DNA of 34,368 nucleotides, taken from the NCBI GenBank assembly GCA_023512725.1, contig JAILZB010000013.1, positions 1 to 34,368 on the forward strand. Direction: 5' to 3'. The notes beneath the pieces were generated by a model. The model worked only from the letters and a program-made list of their open reading frames with translations, had not been told where the DNA came from and made no database searches. The stretch comes from Chloroflexota bacterium (GTDB taxonomy: Bacteria > Chloroflexota > Dehalococcoidia > SpSt-223). Of the stretch, positions 30,724 to 34,368 are shown piece after piece; position 1 is the first letter of the stretch, and each line of letters starts with the position of its first letter. Position numbers and translations under genes: made by a program.

Positions 30724-31749
30724 ATGCACGATGTGCTGGTGACAGGCGGTGCCGGCTTTGTCGGCTCGAATCTGGTCAGTCGGCTGTTGGCAGAAGGCTG
30801 CCGCGTGCGCGTGCTAGACAACCTCTCGCGGCCGGGGGTGCGGCTGAACGCTGCCTGGCTGGCCGAGCAGGGGGATGACCGGCTCGAGATCATCCAAGCC
30901 GACGTGCGAGATGCCGCTGCGGTCGCGCGAGCGGTCCAGGGCGTCGATACCGTGTTCCACTTTGCGGCCCAGGTGGCAGTAACGACATCGGTCGCCGACC
31001 CTCGCCTGGACTTCGAAGTCAATGCCCTTGGCACCTTCAATGTGCTCGATGCCGCGCGCCGCGCCTCGCCATCGCCGGTGGTTCTGTTCAGTTCCACCAA
31101 CAAGGTCTACGGCAGCCTGGAGGACCTGGAAGTTGGGGAGAGCGCTCGGCGCTACGTGCTCTCTGGCCTGCCGGCGGGCGTGGCCGAGAACCGACCGCTC
31201 GACTTCCATTCGCCCTACGGGTGTTCGAAAGGCGCTGCCGATCAGTACGTGATCGATTTCAGCCGGATCTACGGGCTGCCGACGGTCGTCCTGCGGCTCT
31301 CCTGCATTTACGGCCCGCGGCAGTTCGGCACCGAAGACCAGGGCTGGGTTGCCCACTTCGCCCGGCGGGCGCTCGCGAACGAACCGATCACGATCTACGG
31401 CGATGGCAAACAGGTGCGGGATGTCCTCTTCGTCAGTGATGCGGTCGAAGCCTTTCTGCGGGCCCGCCAGCGGGCTGAGCACGTTCGGCAGCAGTGCTAC
31501 AACGTTGGCGGAGGGCCAGCGAACAGCCTCTCGCTGCTCGAGCTGATCGACTTGCTCGAGCAGCGTCTCGGGCGCACGGTCCATTATCAGTTTGCTCCCT
31601 GGCGCCCGGGAGACCAGCGGGTCTACCTCTCGGATCTTTCGGCGATCCAGGCTGCGACTGGGTGGTCGCCCCAGGTTGGGGTCGAGGAAGGGGTGGACCG
31701 GCTGCTGGCCTGGCTGCAGCTGCTACCGGCACTTCCGGCAGGAACCTAG
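30724..31749 (+). CDS. NAD-dependent sugar-nucleotide epimerase/dehydratase (extended SDR)
   Basis: A 341-residue cytosolic enzyme converting an NDP-sugar, probably by epimerisation or 4,6-dehydration. The N-terminal NAD motif is TGGAGFVGS (7 to 15), followed by DNLSRPGVR and ADVRD. The active-site residues are Ser124/Thr125 (FSSTNKVYG), Tyr165 and Lys169 (SPYGCSKGAAD). The stretch CIYGPRQFGTEDQGWVAHF and the NKVYG form are most like the CDP-tyvelose/CDP-paratose 2-epimerase branch, but the donor cannot be settled from sequence alone. Start: ATG at 30724 behind GAGGAGAA. The large membrane glycosyltransferase-like gene is divergent, and the stop is nested with that of the SIS isomerase (CTAG, 31746 to 31749), so these three may serve surface-sugar synthesis. 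Confidence 0.88.
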   Translation: MHDVLVTGGAGFVGSNLVSRLLAEGCRVRVLDNLSRPGVRLNAAWLAEQGDDRLEIIQADVRDAAAVARAVQGVDTVFHFAAQVAVTTSVADPRLDFEVNALGTFNVLDAARRASPSPVVLFSSTNKVYGSLEDLEVGESARRYVLSGLPAGVAENRPLDFHSPYGCSKGAADQYVIDFSRIYGLPTVVLRLSCIYGPRQFGTEDQGWVAHFARRALANEPITIYGDGKQVRDVLFVSDAVEAFLRARQRAEHVRQQCYNVGGGPANSLSLLELIDLLEQRLGRTVHYQFAPWRPGDQRVYLSDLSAIQAATGWSPQVGVEEGVDRLLAWLQLLPALPAGT

Positions 31750-32345
31750 CGGGCAGCCGACTCCCACTTCATCGCGTTGGCCTGGAGCCGAGGGTGGCAG
31801 ACCAGCAGGTGCCAGATGATGGCCTGGAACGCCTCGGTATGGGGAGTGATCGTTGCCGGGTTGACCGTCGGGATGATGACGCAGACGTCAGCGACCCGGG
31901 CGGTGTAGCCGCCATCCCGTCCCACCACCCCGGCGATCGCCGCGCCGACTGAGCGAGCGTATTCGAGCGCGCGCACCAGGTTCGGGCTGATGTTGCGCTC
32001 GAGGTCGCCGCCGCCGACCGAGAAGACGAGCACGAGGTCGTCGGCGCGCAAGCGACTGCCAGCCAGCCAGTGGGCATAGACCGTCTCCCAGCCCTCGTCG
32101 TTGATCCGCGCTGTCAGTTCGGTGACGTTATCGCTGGGGGCGTAGGCTTCCAGGCCGACGATCTTGCGAAAGTCCGAGACGGCGTGCGAGGCGTGGCCGG
32201 CCCCTCCCCCGACCCCCAGAATGAAGAGCCGACCACCCCGCTCGCGTGTGCGAGCGATCAGCTCTGCCAGCGCTTCGATCGGGGTGGGGTCGAGCCGGGC
32301 GAGAATCTGAGCGGCTTCCTGGAGATACTGGGCGGCGTGAGCCAT
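31746..32345 (-). CDS. SIS-domain sugar-phosphate isomerase, GmhA-like
   Basis: A 199-residue SIS-domain protein, probably isomerising a ketose phosphate such as sedoheptulose 7-phosphate. The phosphate loop reads GVGGGAGHASHAVSDFRK (44 to 61), similar to the GNGGSAxDAxH loop of GmhA. FSVGGGDLERNISPNLVRAL gives the second sugar-phosphate loop, and VVGRDGGYTARVADVCVIIP is the next strand and helix. HTEAFQAIIWHLL near the C-terminus supplies a His and Glu as in GmhA. I chose ATG 32345 (MAHAAQYLQEAAQ) with GAGG 8 nt upstream; the frame stays open to 32384 but without an SD, and that would overlap the promoter. An extended -10 TGCTACACT on the minus strand (32383 to 32375) gives a 23-nt leader. 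Confidence 0.85.
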   Translation of the reverse strand: MAHAAQYLQEAAQILARLDPTPIEALAELIARTRERGGRLFILGVGGGAGHASHAVSDFRKIVGLEAYAPSDNVTELTARINDEGWETVYAHWLAGSRLRADDLVLVFSVGGGDLERNISPNLVRALEYARSVGAAIAGVVGRDGGYTARVADVCVIIPTVNPATITPHTEAFQAIIWHLLVCHPRLQANAMKWESAAR

Positions 32346-32374
32346 CGCGTTCCTCGCTGTCAGGCGTTGGCGGG

Positions 32375-32383
32375 AGTGTAGCA
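32375..32383 (-). promoter_or_regulatory. Extended -10 promoter of the SIS isomerase gene
   Basis: On the minus strand TGCTACACT has the TGn extension plus TACACT (4 of 6). Predicted start is near 32368, 23 nt before the ATG. The -35 is not visible, as is usual for extended -10 promoters. Confidence 0.45.
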
Positions 32384-32528
32384 AGCCCGAACCGTGGGCG
32401 CGATTCGGACGAGAATCCTCTCGTATTTCGCTCGCTTGGCTGCTAAGGTAGGGCCAGTGGAAACGGCGTGGGGTGGAACACTATGGCTAACCCGAACGTC
32501 CTACTCGATACCAGGCATCTGCGGGAGC

Positions 32529-32558
32529 TTGCAGGCAAGGCCGGCTTCCGTTTATTAT
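32529..32558 (+). promoter_or_regulatory. Promoter of the coiled-coil protein gene
   Basis: TTGCAG (32529 to 32534, 3 of 6) and TATTAT (32553 to 32558, 5 of 6) are 18 nt apart, with a predicted start near 32565 and a 32-nt leader containing a G-rich SD region. Confidence 0.5.
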
Positions 32559-32596
32559 GGTCAAATCTGTGCATCCGTCCCACGGGGTAGGGGGGT

Positions 32597-34108
32597 ATGA
32601 GCTGGGCTGACGAACCCTTTCCGCTCCTGGACTCCGTTCGCTCCTTCCTCTCGTCGGAGGAGCGCGCCCAGCTGCTCGAGTCGGAGAACCGAGCCCTGCG
32701 CGAAAAGCTGAGCGTTGCCGAAGAAGCGATCGGGTTACTGCAGATGAAACTAGTCGGCTACGAGGCTGAGGGGGCGGTCCAGCATGCCCGGGCCCTGGAA
32801 CCGGCAGCCTGGCAGGCGCTGCAGATGGCGCTCGACGAGCGGCTCCAGGCGCTGCAGGATGCCCAGAGTAGTCTCCTCACCCTCTTTCGGCGTGAGCACG
32901 ATCGGCTCGCTCAGGAAGTCAGTGCCGAACTTGCCCGCTTCATGGCGACGACCCTGGTCGAGTGCGAGCGGATCCTGATCGATGCTTTCAGCCGGGCCCC
33001 CCAGCTGCTGCTCCGCGGCTTTGCCGAGAACAACCCCCACGCTCTGGCCGAGGCCCAGCAGCTGGTGCGTGATGCCCAGGCGCGGGCTGCCCAGCTTCGG
33101 CGGAGTGCGCACGCTGCCCTCGACGAGCGGGTCCGCACCCTCCAGGAATCGGTCACCAACCTGCTCTCCCTCTTTCAGCGCGAAGTCGACTCCCTGGTGC
33201 GCGAGGTCCGCGACGAGGTCCGGATTGCCCAGGTGGGAGCGCCCCCAGCGCCAGCGATGCTCACTCAGGGGCCCACTAACCATCCTGCACCCTCCCCGGG
33301 GAGCCAGGACTCTGCCGAGGGAGACCGTCGCCCCGAGGCCGGGAATCCGGGAAGAGACGAGCGTTCCTCGCTAACTGAGCAGCCATCCCCGGATGAGCGT
33401 CCACCTCGTACCCCGTTGCCAGCGGTGGAGCGCTTCGCCGGGCGTCCACCACCACCTCCCGCTCCTTCCCGGGGAGAAGGCCCCTCGTCTACTGCTGCCC
33501 CCGCGAGCAGCAGCTTCTCCGTTCGCCCGGGGACATCTGCGGGCTCTGATCGGGGGTTCCCGCGCGAGCCACGCCTGCCTGCGGAACCATCGCCGCCCGA
33601 GCCAGCCCCACCAGCGCCCGAGCCGGTACCACTCACGTCAGAGCCACCCCGCGCCAGCCGCGAACCGGACTACCGCCCGGGCACCGTCCAGCAGATCGTG
33701 CTCCCGCCTCTGGATGCCACTGTGCCCGAGGAGGAACCGCCCGCACCAGCGGCTGCTCAGCCAGCGATGCCGCTGCCGGAACGGATGCGTGCCCCCATGG
33801 GGCCGGCCCTGGCGGCCGAGGCACGGCGCAACACCTGGAACCTCCAGCAGGCCCGCCTGGTGGTCTCACCCTTCCCGAATTTCACGGTGTTGATCCGCTT
33901 CGACGAAGTGTTGAAACGGATCGGCTCGATCCGCCGCTTGCGTTCGCGCTCCTTTCGGGCTGGGCGGCTGGAAGTTACGCTCGAGTACGATCCGGATCAG
34001 CCGCTGGTTGAAGCGCTGCTGGCCCAACAAGATGTACCGCTGGAGCTGGTAAGTTCCGGCGATGATACCTTCGTGTTCCGCTTGCTCGAGAGCAGTGGCG
34101 GACGCTAA
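32597..34108 (+). CDS. Coiled-coil protein with internal duplication, Pro-rich linker and small C-terminal domain
   Basis: A 503-residue protein with no recognised family. Residues about 15 to 215 are helical and coiled-coil-like and hold an internal duplication. Residues 80 to 112 (DERLQALQDAQSSLLTLFRR...) and 176 to 208 (DERVRTLQESVTNLLSLFQR...) share about 16 of 33 positions, 96 residues apart. Residues about 215 to 415 are a Pro/Ser/Glu/Arg-rich, probably disordered linker. Residues 420 to 500 form a compact alpha/beta domain (RLVVSPFPNFTVLIRFDEVL, then RLEVTLEYDPDQPLVEALL) with a beta-alpha-beta ferredoxin-like pattern. DivIVA-like or scaffold roles are possible given the coiled-coil plus adaptor layout. 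Start: ATG at 32597 after GGGGTAGGGGGG. The next gene, a membrane protein, begins 24 nt downstream and may be its partner. Confidence 0.78.
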   Translation: MSWADEPFPLLDSVRSFLSSEERAQLLESENRALREKLSVAEEAIGLLQMKLVGYEAEGAVQHARALEPAAWQALQMALDERLQALQDAQSSLLTLFRREHDRLAQEVSAELARFMATTLVECERILIDAFSRAPQLLLRGFAENNPHALAEAQQLVRDAQARAAQLRRSAHAALDERVRTLQESVTNLLSLFQREVDSLVREVRDEVRIAQVGAPPAPAMLTQGPTNHPAPSPGSQDSAEGDRRPEAGNPGRDERSSLTEQPSPDERPPRTPLPAVERFAGRPPPPPAPSRGEGPSSTAAPASSSFSVRPGTSAGSDRGFPREPRLPAEPSPPEPAPPAPEPVPLTSEPPRASREPDYRPGTVQQIVLPPLDATVPEEEPPAPAAAQPAMPLPERMRAPMGPALAAEARRNTWNLQQARLVVSPFPNFTVLIRFDEVLKRIGSIRRLRSRSFRAGRLEVTLEYDPDQPLVEALLAQQDVPLELVSSGDDTFVFRLLESSGGR

Positions 34109-34132
34109 GGCGGTCCGGGCGAGGAGGGAGAG

Positions 34133-34368
34133 ATGGCGTTCGACCCTTTGGAAGAAGCAGAACCGCAGCCGGCTACCGTCTGGGGGTTGCTCTCGACTAC
34201 CCTGGTCATCCTATTGACGATCGTCAACGTGATCGCCACCTTCCTGGCGATCTTTACGGTGCCGTTCGTGTTGTTCGGCTCCTTCCTGGCCTTCTATCTC
34301 TTTACCCAGTTTCGGCGGACGATCGAGGTGCGCCGGCGCGATGAAGAGGCGAAGCGTCGGCTGCGGGC
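34133..34368 (+). CDS. Small two-helix membrane protein, 3' end outside the window
   Basis: Partial; 78 codons are visible. ATG 34133 follows GAGGAGGGAGAG, a strong SD. The N-terminus MAFDPLEEAEPQPATVWG is acidic. Two hydrophobic segments follow (LLSTTLVILLTIVNVIATFL and about FTVPFVLFGSFLAFYLF, roughly residues 18 to 57), then a strongly basic stretch (FRRTIEVRRRDEEAKRRLR) on the cytoplasmic side. No family is recognised. It is 24 nt downstream of the coiled-coil protein gene and is very likely co-transcribed with it; a membrane anchor for that scaffold is one possibility. Confidence 0.7.
   Translation, partial: MAFDPLEEAEPQPATVWGLLSTTLVILLTIVNVIATFLAIFTVPFVLFGSFLAFYLFTQFRRTIEVRRRDEEAKRRLR

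Noticed and set aside
32484-32592. 36-codon open frame starting ATGGCTAACCCGAACG before the coiled-coil gene
   Set aside because: It runs through the promoter and leader of the next gene, has no SD, and its codon use is poor toward the end (TTA TTA, TGC).
1-34368. CRISPR array, insertion sequence, prophage or integron
   Set aside because: No regularly spaced direct repeats, transposase, integrase or terminal repeats were found.

Overview
The window reads as a contig of high-GC DNA from thermophilic bacteria and appears to be built from at least two genomes. Positions 1 to about 2,110 carry pfkA, rsmI and the remains of a further minus-strand gene; these proteins look like those of the Thermus/Meiothermus family. 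From about 2,193 to the end, coding style and gene content fit a thermophilic Chloroflexota, probably of the Thermomicrobia type (inferred from protein character and GC-rich codon use; no search was run). The join lies inside greA, which lacks its 5' third. A short HypF-like sliver on the opposite strand sits between the two parts. This is most likely an assembly chimera.

Layout of the main part: greA (3' part), lysS and serS (+); a MaoC-like double-hotdog protein (-); a very large secreted subtilisin-family protease (+); tRNA-Arg(CCU) and cobO (+); a TauE/SafE permease (-); a compact minus-strand pterin operon (tandem PTPS fusion, folE, SDR reductase); a GT4 glycosyltransferase with a coupled membrane protein, a methyltransferase and a 7-Cys mini-protein (+); an HD-GYP protein, a FecR-like envelope protein and a KGG-repeat stress protein (-); an M24 peptidase, a HEPN/MNT pair, an enoyl-CoA hydratase-family protein and an orphan substrate-binding lipoprotein (+); a 30-residue membrane micro-ORF; a divergent pair sharing a paralogous domain, one member fused to CbiX-like domains; a small SD-led ORF; a secreted hydrolase and a large membrane protein (-); a sugar-nucleotide epimerase (+) facing a SIS-domain isomerase (-); and a coiled-coil protein followed by the start of a small membrane protein (+).

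The most interesting signals are these. The pterin operon pairs FolE with a PTPS-PTPS fusion and an SDR, the three enzyme types of tetrahydrobiopterin synthesis, and its first PTPS domain has lost the catalytic Cys. The divergent pair shares a roughly 150-residue domain, with CbiX-like domains that lack the usual chelatase motifs. There are several well-formed promoter and inverted-repeat architectures: a near-consensus promoter with a roughly 214-nt structured leader for the KGG gene, a predicted leaderless FecR-like gene whose promoter is overlapped by a 15-bp inverted repeat, and palindromes in front of the M24 peptidase, the methyltransferase and the HEPN/MNT pair. Four of six convergent gene pairs have stop codons nested in a 4-nt overlap. 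No CRISPR array, insertion sequence, prophage or rRNA was seen.
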